Notes under the pieces: generated by a model
What the model was told of the DNA's origin: nothing
Database searches by the model: none
The model's input: only the letters and a program-made list of their open reading frames with translations
Position numbers and translations under genes: made by a program
Assembly (NCBI GenBank): GCA_019359445.1
Contig: JAHHHJ010000032.1
Location: 1 to 39,308, forward strand
Source: Kastovskya adunca ATA6-11-RM4
GTDB lineage: Bacteria; Cyanobacteriota; Cyanobacteriia; Cyanobacteriales; Coleofasciculaceae
DNA length: 39,308 nt
Direction of reading: 5' to 3'
Shown here: positions 18,110 to 25,599 of the stretch, in pieces
Layout: every line of letters starts with the position of its first letter
Position numbering within the stretch: position 1 is the first letter of the stretch

Positions 18110-18691
18110 ATGCTCAAAAACGATACCTGGATTGCCGAAATGGCGGCTGAGGGAATGATTTCTCCCTTTGAACCCAGGCTAATTCGTCACGTCGAAAAAC
18201 TTCCTGTTATTTCTTACGGTCTTAGCAGCTATGGTTATGACCTGAGGCTGTCACCTGTGGAGTTTCGCGTCTTTCGACATATTCCTGGTACAGTCGTTGA
18301 CCCGAAAAACTTCAACCCCGACAATCTAGAACCCGTAAAGCTACACAACGATGCTAACGGCAGCTACTTTATTTTGCCTGCTCATTCCTACGGGTTAGGA
18401 GTGGCGCTAGAACACTTAGCCGTTCCGGAAAATATTTCTGTTTTGTGCATTGGAAAAAGTACTTATGCCCGCGTGGGATTAATTGCTAATCTGACCCCGG
18501 CTGAAGCGGGGTGGCGGGGACATTTAACGTTAGAATTTTCCAACTCTTCTAGTGCAGACTGCCGGATTTATGCCAATGAAGGAGTTGTGCAATTGCTCTT
18601 TATGGAAGGAGAACCCTGTGCTATTAGCTATGAAGCCCGTCAGGGTAAATATCAAAATCAGCCACAAATAGTAACTCTTGCTCGCGTGTAG
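18110..18691 (+). CDS. dcd: dCTP deaminase
   Basis: Deaminates dCTP to dUTP, feeding dTMP synthesis. The trimeric dUTPase-like fold is recognisable: SSYGYDLRLSP (39-49), the nucleotide-binding GKSTYARVGL (115-124), and AGWRGHLTLEFSNSS with catalytic E142 intact. Length is 193 residues, normal for the family. It follows the BtuR-like gene by 10 bp with GGAAG just upstream of its ATG. It converges with dut, with only 16 bp between stops. Together with dut and the thymidylate synthase-like gene it covers dCTP to dTMP locally. Confidence 0.95.
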   Translation: MLKNDTWIAEMAAEGMISPFEPRLIRHVEKLPVISYGLSSYGYDLRLSPVEFRVFRHIPGTVVDPKNFNPDNLEPVKLHNDANGSYFILPAHSYGLGVALEHLAVPENISVLCIGKSTYARVGLIANLTPAEAGWRGHLTLEFSNSSSADCRIYANEGVVQLLFMEGEPCAISYEARQGKYQNQPQIVTLARV

Positions 18692-18707
18692 CTAGATAAG
18701 CTAGGCT

Positions 18708-19148
18708 TTATACTCTTGCAGTGGTTCCTGTTGAACCAAAACCACCCGTTCCTCTAGAAGTATGGCTTAATTTATCAACTTCTTGAACCTCAACACGAAT
18801 AACTGGTGTAATAACCATTTGAGCAACTTTCATCCCTTTTGTAACCTTAAAGGGACGTTTACCATGATTGATTAAAATTACACAGATTTCTCCTCGATAG
18901 CTTTCGTCAACAGTGCCTGGAGTGTTAAGCACAGTAATTTGATGCTTTAAAGCTAAGCCACTTCTAGGGCGTATTTGTGCTTCGGTTCCTTGAGGTAACT
19001 CTATCGATATTCCCGTGCGTACTAGTTGACTATCTGTAGCAGGAATTTCTAATTCATCTACAGAGACTAAATCTAGCCCTGAATCGTTGAGATGTTCATA
19101 TTGAGGAACTACTGCTGAATCATTTAGTTTTAGTACTTTCAGTCTCAT
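18708..19148 (-). CDS. dut: dUTP pyrophosphatase (dUTPase)
   Basis: Hydrolyses dUTP to dUMP and PPi, keeping uracil out of DNA and supplying the thymidylate synthase substrate. All five trimeric dUTPase motifs are present: NDSGLDL (I), PRSGLALKH (II), [14 protein letters not shown] (III), [10 protein letters not shown] (IV) and [10 protein letters not shown] (V). I chose the ATG at 19148 ([12 protein letters not shown]), giving the usual ~146 residues; an ATG at 19181 would add 11. With either start it overlaps the end of the upstream membrane Dcd-like gene (29 or 62 bp), indicating translational coupling within one operon. Confidence 0.95.
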   Translation of the reverse strand: MRLKVLKLNDSAVVPQYEHLNDSGLDLVSVDELEIPATDSQLVRTGISIELPQGTEAQIRPRSGLALKHQITVLNTPGTVDESYRGEICVILINHGKRPFKVTKGMKVAQMVITPVIRVEVQEVDKLSHTSRGTGGFGSTGTTARV

Positions 19149-20112
19149 TTCTTTGGGGAATATCAACTGTTTGTTCAACATTTTTTATTCTTCGTTGCAG
19201 ATCATTTAGGAATAGTGCTACTAATGCACCGGCAAGAGTAGGTATAGCCTTATCTACTATAGCTGTAACTGGTTCATACCAAAATAGGCGAGATAGATTA
19301 ACTTGATTAGAAGAGAGTAGTCCATAAAAAAGTAAAAGAAAAATAATCAATACACTAAATAATATATATAATCTCTTTAAATATTCAGAAACTTTTTTCT
19401 GACCTTCTGCCACTTTCTGTGCCGCCTTCTCTCCAACTTTTATAGCTATTTCATCTACTTTTTGCTGAAGTTCCTGCTGACGCTTTTTTTCTATTTCTTC
19501 TGCTTTTTTTTGAGAAACTTCTTGTATATGTTTATATTCTTCACAGCTCTCTAACTTTTTCCTTAGTAAGTCTCTATTGCTCATGTATGGTTGATCAAGA
19601 AGATTACGCTCTTCCTGGCTAAGCTGTATTCCTACTCTACTAAGGATTTCTATCCTACCAGCAGAATTACCATGCTGTTCTCTAGATGATTCTGCATTAA
19701 CATACTGAAATACTAAAGTGACAAATGAATCTATTGTAGGAGTAAGCTCTACATTTTTACTACTGTGATTATGTACAGCAATCAAAGAAGGTCCAATGTA
19801 ATTAGGATCGAGGGTAGTGCCAATATGTCCTGTACCTTGTGAAACTTGAGTGACCCTTGAATGGTAAGTTCCAGCTATACTTTTAGAAATCCAAATGATT
19901 TCATTAGTTTCTATCAGAGCAGTATCTCCTGGTTTAATTAGAATTTTTTCATTGCTAGTGTCATATATGCTTTGCTGAGTCAATAGGCTCCAGGCAAGTT
20001 TACTTGCTGTTAAGTTATAACTTGAGCCTTTAAGGTTATCCTCCTTAAAAGGAAAAATTAAAATATTTTTTCCTAATTCTTGTCTGATATCTTCATCGCT
20101 TAATACAGCCAT
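19120..20112 (-). CDS. Membrane-anchored Dcd/dUTPase-fold protein, deaminase glutamate lost
   Basis: A 330-residue three-part protein. Residues 1-140 have the dCTP deaminase/dUTPase fold: GSSYNLTAS (29-37), [20 protein letters not shown] (60-79), [15 protein letters not shown] (101-115) and a last strand FVTLVFQYV. Aligned with Dcd, the catalytic Glu of the VLEF segment is replaced by Ala (about 112) and the SSxxR motif is altered to YHSRVTQV, so deamination is unlikely. Residues 185-245 form a charged Lys/Glu/Gln coiled coil. A strong membrane helix ([19 protein letters not shown], 248-266) and a weaker one ([13 protein letters not shown], 290-302) follow. It sits between the thymidylate synthase-like gene (71-bp gap) and dut (overlapping). 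The nucleotide-binding fold, loss of catalysis and membrane tether suggest a sensor or scaffold for deoxypyrimidine nucleotides; that role is inference. Confidence 0.7.
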   Translation of the reverse strand: MAVLSDEDIRQELGKNILIFPFKEDNLKGSSYNLTASKLAWSLLTQQSIYDTSNEKILIKPGDTALIETNEIIWISKSIAGTYHSRVTQVSQGTGHIGTTLDPNYIGPSLIAVHNHSSKNVELTPTIDSFVTLVFQYVNAESSREQHGNSAGRIEILSRVGIQLSQEERNLLDQPYMSNRDLLRKKLESCEEYKHIQEVSQKKAEEIEKKRQQELQQKVDEIAIKVGEKAAQKVAEGQKKVSEYLKRLYILFSVLIIFLLLFYGLLSSNQVNLSRLFWYEPVTAIVDKAIPTLAGALVALFLNDLQRRIKNVEQTVDIPQRNETESTKTK

Positions 20113-20183
20113 ATTTTATTGAAAAACACTTAAGTAATTTTGCTAACTATTTTTCAAAAAAACTAAAATACTACAATACTTTT

Positions 20184-21707
20184 TTACATCTGTTGTCCCA
20201 ATAGTGGTTTGTCTTGTTCGTAAATGAAGCTCTGGCTACTTGATAAGCACAGCTCTGCCTTTTGCAACTCTGTTCCTAAATACATTGCGTGTTCAACTTG
20301 AAGGCTAGGACAATCTGTTGCTATTTTTTGATAAAGTTGACGCGCAGATTTACCGGAATAGCAGTTAACAACTTCTCCCGTTCCAGGCGTCATATGCTCG
20401 ACGACAATTTTGTCTTCTCGCACGCTGATAACAAAACTACCAGAAGGATCGGTGTAATCCCTATGCTGACAAATTTTGGCATACTGAGTTTGAATTAGGT
20501 GTTCTGCATTTTCCCAGCATTCGTCGTAAATATGAGCACTCTGGCTAATCGTAATCAGTGGTCCCATATTTAACTTATAGTCAGAACGTTTAGCGATCTC
20601 CTCCTTAATGTGCCTCTGCAAAGCCCGTAATCCCATTGCATTTGCCACCCAAGCGCTAAACATATCATTACTGCGGAAAGTGGCTGTCAAAGATAACTCA
20701 TTATCTACGACTCGTATCCAAATATGATTAAGGCATGGAGGACTATTGTTTGCCTCATGATCTGTCACATCCCACAAAGACATTACAGCCCTAGCGGAAT
20801 CGATATCAGCTCCCAACTTTTCAATGACTTGCTCAATCTGGTCACGTTTAAACCAAGAACGCAGCCGTTGACCGTATGTATATTTGATTTCCTCCCTATT
20901 AGGGGAGTCACTTAAAATCTGCGAAATATATTCTTCAAGTAGATTAGGGCTAACTGGCAGATAATTTGGCTCTGGGAAGTAGAAATCTTCTGGCTCATGA
21001 GTAACAACTGCCATCACATCAATTAACTCTTGCCATTGACCATCGTAACCAGTGGGTCGAATCGTGCCAGTCGTTTTGATGCGATGAATAATTTTTACCC
21101 AAGTTTCAGCAATTGTCTTCCCCTCTATGCGATGACCATACCTTGCTCCAGGTAGTACAGTTGGCACAACTTCAGGCATTGGAAAGTCTGACGGGAAACC
21201 CCACGGTTCAACCACATCTCGTTGCGCGAAAGATTTTACCTGACTTACAGCTTCTGTAATTGACTTGCAAGCTTGCAAATCTACACACTGCCGCAATTTC
21301 TCTAAGGTATCAGCGTCAATTTCCCTGTCGATGTAACCAGGAATGGGTGAGTTTATCTCCCAACACTGCCGTCCTGTGTCACTTTGACCTGCCTCGAATC
21401 CATTGCAAAAGAAATCTAGCAGGCATTGACAAGCGCCAGCATTACGGTCTTCTTTGGTTGCGTTCAGAATAACCAAAAATCGGACGTGGGGATTGGCTAA
21501 CAGATTTCTGATTAGGAAGTTGATTCCTCGCGTAGGGCTGTATAAATTACCGATGACAGCAAATTCCGAGGGATTGAGATGTTTTGCGATCACTTGTCTT
21601 ACAGTCCAACCTGTAATTACTGCTGTTTGTCCCGTGCCGCAAATTAGCTGGTTGGGCTTGTGCAGTGGTTTGTACTGGAATTGGGCTGCCTGACCCGTTG
21701 CTGTCAT
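20184..21707 (-). CDS. Thymidylate synthase-like protein with MtrA/DUF4346-like N-terminal domain
   Basis: A 507-residue two-domain protein. Residues 48-104 (VIGNLYSPTRGINFLIRNLL, then NPHVRFLVI and CQCLLDFFCNGF) resemble the MtrA-like DUF4346 domain found fused to archaeal-type thymidylate synthases. Residues 275-370 carry the ThyA core: YTYGQRLRSW, catalytic C325 in SPPCLNHIWI and the dUMP-phosphate site RSNDMFSAW (345-353). N356 aligns with the Asn that selects dUMP; dCMP hydroxymethylases have Asp there. The product is therefore predicted to be dTMP. The canonical PF before that Asn reads VA. It is the first gene of a probable operon with the membrane Dcd-like gene and dut. Many cyanobacteria use ThyX instead, so whether this is the only thymidylate synthase cannot be told from the window. 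Confidence 0.78.
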   Translation of the reverse strand: MTATGQAAQFQYKPLHKPNQLICGTGQTAVITGWTVRQVIAKHLNPSEFAVIGNLYSPTRGINFLIRNLLANPHVRFLVILNATKEDRNAGACQCLLDFFCNGFEAGQSDTGRQCWEINSPIPGYIDREIDADTLEKLRQCVDLQACKSITEAVSQVKSFAQRDVVEPWGFPSDFPMPEVVPTVLPGARYGHRIEGKTIAETWVKIIHRIKTTGTIRPTGYDGQWQELIDVMAVVTHEPEDFYFPEPNYLPVSPNLLEEYISQILSDSPNREEIKYTYGQRLRSWFKRDQIEQVIEKLGADIDSARAVMSLWDVTDHEANNSPPCLNHIWIRVVDNELSLTATFRSNDMFSAWVANAMGLRALQRHIKEEIAKRSDYKLNMGPLITISQSAHIYDECWENAEHLIQTQYAKICQHRDYTDPSGSFVISVREDKIVVEHMTPGTGEVVNCYSGKSARQLYQKIATDCPSLQVEHAMYLGTELQKAELCLSSSQSFIYEQDKPLLGQQM

Positions 21708-21814
21708 GGTTGGCTATCAGTCAAAAAAAACTACTAGAGTAACATAACATACCAATTCGCGGGACTAACTTCCATTAAACATTTATAAAGAATAGCTTTT
21801 TCGTAGGCTAAAGA

Positions 21815-21955
21815 AGCTTTGTTGCGACTGAAGCGATCGCGCTGCCATACCAAAGCGGTGTTGTAGAGGATTTCTGACAAGGTTGGGGAGATAGAACGGA
21901 ATTGGGCGATCACGTCTAGCTTAATGTTCTGGCGCATCAACCCAAGAGCGATCGC
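21815..21955 (-). pseudogene. Fragment duplicating the C-terminus of the 27071-28516 flavoprotein
   Basis: Within a minus-strand frame (22039-21734, 101 codons) the central part reads LMRQNIKLDVIAQF and SEILYNTALVWQRDRFSRNK. It matches the C-terminal segment of the oxidoreductase at 27128-27262 (LMRQNIKLNAIAQF, SEILYKAALVWQRDRFSRSK). The DNA is also visibly similar over about 130 bp. The flanking residues have no counterpart in the oxidoreductase, and the catalytic domains are absent. I read this as the remnant of a second, mostly deleted copy or a partial duplication; the frame around it is probably not expressed as a functional protein. Confidence 0.75.
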
Positions 21956-22077
21956 CTTTAACTTAAACTTATAGGATGAGCGTTTGTCAGAATCGCTTTC
22001 AAATTCAAGGAAGAATTCTCTAAAAGGCACCGCTATCAACTCTCAGATTGCCTAATCCTAATTAGTAGCAGTAACTT

Positions 22078-22722
22078 ATGAGCGAGCTAAAAACAAAGCT
22101 TCTGACTGATACTTGGGTGGCAGCCACTTGGGATGATTACATTCAGGTAATTGAAGCTCCTGCTTGCGAAAAAGCCAAAGGCTACTACCACAATGGACGA
22201 ATGAGGATTGAAATGCCTCCTGTTGGAAATGACCACGCTAGCGACCACACAATTATTATCGTTGCTGTTGGCATGTATGCCGCTATCAAAGGCATCGCTG
22301 TCAATGGAAAGGATAACTGCACCTACCGAAAAGCAGGCTTGAACGAAGCTCAACCTGATGTGTCTTATTATATTGGCGACAACGCCGATGCTGTTCCTTA
22401 TGGAACCTCCATTATCGATTTAAACAGTTATCCTCCACCAACATTGGTAATAGAAGTAGCTAATACCTCCCTTTCTGATGATAAAGGTGAAAAACGGCTA
22501 CTCTATGAAGATTTAGACGTAACTGAATACTGGATTGTTGACGTACAAAATGTTCAAGTAATCGCTTTCGCTATAGAAAATGGTGGGAGTAGAAGAATTA
22601 GCCTCTCTCAGGCGTTACCTGGATTGAAAATTTCTCTATTAAGCGAAGCTTTGCGGCGGACTCGCCAGATGAATCAAGGACAAGTTTCTGCTTGGCTTTT
22701 AGCTCAATTTCAGCAAGGTTAA
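22078..22722 (+). CDS. Uma2 family protein (DUF820, PD-(D/E)XK fold)
   Basis: A 214-residue member of a family greatly expanded in cyanobacteria and predicted to have a restriction-endonuclease fold. The acidic and lysine positions are visible: D in EAQPDVSYYIGD, E in PPTLVIEVANTSLSDD, and K in GEKRLLYEDLDVTEYWIVDV. Those motifs look complete, so nuclease activity is possible, although no function has been settled for most members. The start has AGTAACTT just before the ATG and no strong ribosome binding site. The frame continues for 40 more codons after the TAA stop; see the next entry. Confidence 0.88.
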   Translation: MSELKTKLLTDTWVAATWDDYIQVIEAPACEKAKGYYHNGRMRIEMPPVGNDHASDHTIIIVAVGMYAAIKGIAVNGKDNCTYRKAGLNEAQPDVSYYIGDNADAVPYGTSIIDLNSYPPPTLVIEVANTSLSDDKGEKRLLYEDLDVTEYWIVDVQNVQVIAFAIENGGSRRISLSQALPGLKISLLSEALRRTRQMNQGQVSAWLLAQFQQG

Positions 22723-22845
22723 GACGCCCAACTCGAAGCACAAAAGTTTTGCGAGCTTCTCTACCTTAATCTAGAAAGCTGGGCACCTGCGGTGGCTCAG
22801 TGGTACAAGGAAAATCGAGCGAAAAAAGCGAAGTTATCCCCATAA
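22723..22845 (+). pseudogene. In-frame 40-codon remnant after the Uma2 stop
   Basis: Directly after the Uma2 TAA, the same frame reads on to a second TAA at 22843-22845. It would encode a helical, tryptophan-containing peptide including FCELLYLNLESWAPAVAQWY and a Lys-rich end (RAKKAKLSP). It has no start codon of its own. Either Uma2 lost its C-terminal tail through a nonsense change, or this is the end of another deleted gene. Composition looks protein-like, but I cannot name a family. Confidence 0.35.
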
Positions 22846-22849
22846 AGAA

Positions 22850-22889
22850 AGTCTGAAGTATAAAGTTTCAGACTTCAGACTTCATCTTT
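22850..22889 (+). terminator. Candidate terminator after the Uma2 region
   Basis: AGTCTGAA (22850-22857) and TTCAGACT (22867-22874) form an 8-bp perfect stem. The sequence TCAGACTTC is then repeated and runs into ATCTTTTT. The T-run is offset from the stem, so termination efficiency is uncertain. Confidence 0.4.
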
Positions 22890-23222
22890 TTGAAAGTACA
22901 ACTGCCTCCTCTGCAACACATTTTCTACCAAAGGCTGTCTGAGAAGTTACTTTTTTCTGTATATTCCTAAAAATAAATTTAGGGATTGACAAAAGCCTAA
23001 TATTGTGTAACAAGCCAAGTGTATTTTTCTCATCTAACAAATGAGATCCTTTTTACCTAAACTTAACCAAGACTTACTGACATATTTACTTCACTATCAT
23101 TAGCCTAGTTAAGACAGCAACATAGATACAGATACAAATAATGCTATTTCAAAAGAGCTAATCTTCAAAGTAAGCTGATTAGTTACTTTTTTCTAGACAG
23201 TTGGAGAGCAAGTCAGTAACCT
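22890..23222. other. AT-rich gap with a 14-bp direct repeat; possible decayed element
   Basis: No gene is visible. AGTTACTTTTTTCT occurs at 22945-22958 and again at 23181-23194. The left flank AGGCTGTCTGAGAAG (22932-22946) resembles the MITE end at 4130-4144, and an imperfect inverted partner (CTAGACAG, 23194-23201) lies on the right, so this may be a decayed insertion. The final 40 bp should include the promoter region for the 23223 gene; GGAGAG lies about 13 nt before its ATG. Confidence 0.35.
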
Positions 23223-23717
23223 ATGATTTTTGGGATAATAAATTTTAAATTTAGCCGTTTCTTAATTCTTTTAGCTGTCTCAGTGGTGTTTAGCAGTGGA
23301 ACAGTTATTTCTTCTCCTGTTTTAGCTGAAGTCAACCGACTTAATTTCATCCTCAAATCCTACGGTTATCAAACCTTTAGCTCTTTAATCCAGCAAGCAG
23401 AATCTCTAGCGATAAAGACAATTGAGCAAGCGTTTACTCAAAATTCTAGTATCACAGAAGTTGTTGTCACAATTGAAGGAGATCATAATGGGCAAGTCGC
23501 TCCTCTGTTATCAGTCAAAGGATCTCGTTCTGAGTGGCAGAAAAACCCACAAGCTTTAAGGGATATCCGATATTTTCCTAGTTCGGAAGTTTTGTTAGGT
23601 TTCCGAGAGTCTAAACCATCTCAGCCTACTACAACTACAACAGCGCGATCGTCTTCTGTTGAAAGATTTTACGAAAGTCTTCGCACAGATCCTGGATTCA
23701 ATGACGAGTATGACTAA
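23223..23717 (+). CDS. Exported hypothetical protein, 164 residues
   Basis: A signal peptide is clear (FSRFLILLAVSVVFSSGTVI, cleavage probably after VLA at about 35). The mature domain runs from NRLNFILKSYGYQTFSSLIQ to RYFPSSEVLLGF. It alternates helix (QQAESLAIKTIEQAF) and strand (ITEVVVTIEGDHNGQVAPLL), suggesting a small alpha/beta domain. A Thr-rich linker (QPTTTTTARSSS) leads to an acidic tail. I do not recognise the family. It appears to be a single-gene unit, with AT-rich gaps on both sides. Confidence 0.65.
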   Translation: MIFGIINFKFSRFLILLAVSVVFSSGTVISSPVLAEVNRLNFILKSYGYQTFSSLIQQAESLAIKTIEQAFTQNSSITEVVVTIEGDHNGQVAPLLSVKGSRSEWQKNPQALRDIRYFPSSEVLLGFRESKPSQPTTTTTARSSSVERFYESLRTDPGFNDEYD

Positions 23718-23841
23718 TAGGAAGAGGTAACAATAGTCAAGTAAGAATTTAATACGATAGTAAAGAGCGAGATAAATTTTATTTTGCTATTTACTATTTT
23801 GTTTAATCGAAAAACATTTAATTTTTAGTAACTATTTTGAG

Positions 23842-23893
23842 CTTAATTTAATCTTAAAAGACTATTAAGTTTAAGTTTAACTAACCTTAATTT
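23842..23893 (+). promoter_or_regulatory. Pho-box-like array with 11-bp spacing upstream of phoX
   Basis: Octamers related to the cyanobacterial Pho box (PyTTAAPyPyT/A) lie at CTTAATTT (23842), CTTAAAAG (23853), ATTAAGTT (23864), TTTAACTA (23876) and CTTAATTT (23886). The first three and the last fall on an exact 11-bp grid; the fourth is displaced by one base. PhoB/SphR binds such direct repeats at one per helical turn. The downstream gene encodes a PhoX-type phosphatase, a classic Pho-regulon member. The array is 234 bp from its ATG, which requires a long leader, and the region is AT-rich, so this is a candidate only. Confidence 0.5.
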
Positions 23894-24126
23894 TCACAAG
23901 ATATATTTTTAACAAATCAAGTAGAAACATCAGTAGAAAAGTTGTTTGGTTTGTACCAAACAGGAACAACATTTGTAGAACACGGAAGCATAGTTTTTAC
24001 GCAATCAATTCGGTTTGTGCATCACAGCACTACAGATATTTCTGAACGATCGGAAGTAAGTCTTTGCCTGCAATTAACAAGCGTCTACTCAATTTGTGGA
24101 TGCAGACAAGAAAGTGAGAGGAAACT

Positions 24127-25509
24127 ATGGCTTTATCACGACGTCAATTTTTTACCTTGGCAGGTGCAAGTGCTGCGGGTACCGTCCTGATGTCTCCGTT
24201 AAAGGCACTTTATGCCCAATCAGCTAACGGTCAATCTATCCGTGGGGAAGGTTATGGTGCGCTTATCCCCGATCCCAACGGTTTGTTAGACCTACCCAGG
24301 GGATTTCGCTATCGTGCTTTCTCCCGAACGGGTGACCTTATGAGCGATGGCAATCCAGTGCCAGCGGCTCATGATGGCATGGCTGCTTTTGCTGGATCAA
24401 ATAACACGACGATCTTAGTACGCAACCACGAACTCAGTCCGGGTCAATTGAGTACACCTAGAGCGATCGCGCCAGCGAATAAACAGTACGATCAACTCTG
24501 CCGAGGTGGCACCACAACCCTCGTTGTAGGGTCAGACCGCAAGCTAGTTAAACATTACGTATCGCTAGCAGGTACTTATCGTAACTGTGCAGGCGGCCCC
24601 ACCCCTTGGGGATCTTGGATTAGCTGCGAAGAAACCACCGCGACAAATCGACCGTTTACGCTACCCGACGATCCGCAAACGACTTTACCCCAAGGCACTA
24701 ATCGACCAGGCGACCCTAATAACGTTTCCAAGCCTCACGGCTATAACTTTGAAGTGCCCAGCACTGCCGAAGGTCCCGTAGATCCCGTACCCCTGGTGGC
24801 AATGGGTCGCTTTAGCCACGAAGCGATCGCTGTAGACCCCACAACCGGGATTGTCTACGAAACGGAAGATGCAGGCGATGGACTGTTCTATCGCTTCATC
24901 CCCAAAGTCCCCGGTGTTTTAAGGCAAGGAGGCACACTCCAGGCGTTAAAGATTAAAGGAATGCCTCAGGCAATTACCAAAGTTAACTTTCCTGTTGGTC
25001 AGCCCATGGCAGTAGAGTGGGTCACCATTGACGACCCCGACCCGGCTGGAAACACGGTGAAGGTTGAAGGTTTTGCTAAGGGAGCGGCGCAGTTTACCCG
25101 AGGGGAAGGAACTTGGTTTGGCAATAATGAAGTGTACTTTACCTGCACCGATGGTGGCGAAGCCAGGCTGGGTCAGGTTTGGCGCTATGTCCCCGATCTC
25201 ACCGGGGCAACTGGTGGCACCATTGAACTGTTCGCTGAACCAAGCGATCAAAGTCTCCTAGAGCGTCCAGATAATATTACCGTTGCTCCCTTCGGAGATT
25301 TGATTATCTGCGAAGATGGCCCTGACGAGCAATTCGTGCGAGGGATTACTCAGCAAGGTCGGCTTTACAATTTTGCTCGGAATGCGCTTAACACCAGCGA
25401 GTTTGCCGGAGCTTGTTTCTCGCCCGATGGTCAGACAATGTTCGTTAATATCCAAACCCCTGGAATTACCTTTGCTGTTTGGGGCCCTTGGGAACGTCGG
25501 CGAAGCTAA
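24127..25509 (+). CDS. PhoX-type phosphatase (DUF839), Tat-exported
   Basis: A 460-residue alkaline phosphatase-like protein of the PhoX family. A twin-arginine signal is at the N-terminus (SRRQFFTLAGASAAGTVLM), so it is exported folded, in keeping with a metal cofactor. Family landmarks include PRGFRYRAFSRTGDLMSDG, HDGMAAFAG, LVRNHEL, GGTTTLVV, SWISCEETT, KPHGYNFEVP, GRFSHEAIAVDP, ETEDAGDGLFYRFIP and RPDNITVAPFGDLIICEDG. In characterised PhoX the conserved acidic residues and one cysteine coordinate iron and calcium; the matching SCEETT and TEDAGDG segments are intact. AGAGGA precedes the ATG. It releases phosphate from organic esters outside the cytoplasm. A Pho-box-like array lies upstream and a strong terminator downstream. 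Confidence 0.9.
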   Translation: MALSRRQFFTLAGASAAGTVLMSPLKALYAQSANGQSIRGEGYGALIPDPNGLLDLPRGFRYRAFSRTGDLMSDGNPVPAAHDGMAAFAGSNNTTILVRNHELSPGQLSTPRAIAPANKQYDQLCRGGTTTLVVGSDRKLVKHYVSLAGTYRNCAGGPTPWGSWISCEETTATNRPFTLPDDPQTTLPQGTNRPGDPNNVSKPHGYNFEVPSTAEGPVDPVPLVAMGRFSHEAIAVDPTTGIVYETEDAGDGLFYRFIPKVPGVLRQGGTLQALKIKGMPQAITKVNFPVGQPMAVEWVTIDDPDPAGNTVKVEGFAKGAAQFTRGEGTWFGNNEVYFTCTDGGEARLGQVWRYVPDLTGATGGTIELFAEPSDQSLLERPDNITVAPFGDLIICEDGPDEQFVRGITQQGRLYNFARNALNTSEFAGACFSPDGQTMFVNIQTPGITFAVWGPWERRRS

Positions 25510-25541
25510 CGTTGTAGTTAACTGATTCACCCATTTGTATC

Positions 25542-25578
25542 AAAAACCCCATTGAAAAAGATTTCAATGGGGTTTTTT
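25542..25578. terminator. Bidirectional intrinsic terminator between phoX-type and PEP-CTERM genes
   Basis: An 11-bp perfect stem, CCCCATTGAAA (25547-25557) and TTTCAATGGGG (25562-25572), with a 4-nt loop, is followed by T6 on the plus strand and preceded by A5, giving a T-run on the minus strand as well. It lies between convergent genes and can serve both. Confidence 0.93.
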
Positions 25579-25599
25579 ACTGACTTAATCTATCTTTTG

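Noticed and set aside
17563-18691. Functional cobalamin adenosyltransferase next to cobD as part of a cobalamin cluster
   Set aside because: The P-loop is destroyed, and cobD is 10 kb away with unrelated genes between; the immediate partner is dcd.
21734-22039. A functional 101-residue protein
   Set aside because: Its only recognisable part is a displaced fragment of the flavoprotein C-terminus; the flanks look non-coding.
18110-22722. Reading the nucleotide block plus Uma2 and VapBC as a phage-defence island
   Set aside because: dcd, dut and a thymidylate synthase are explained by housekeeping dTMP synthesis, vapBC is 9 kb away, and no integrase, nuclease effector or other defence gene is present. 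The membrane Dcd-like protein alone is worth testing.
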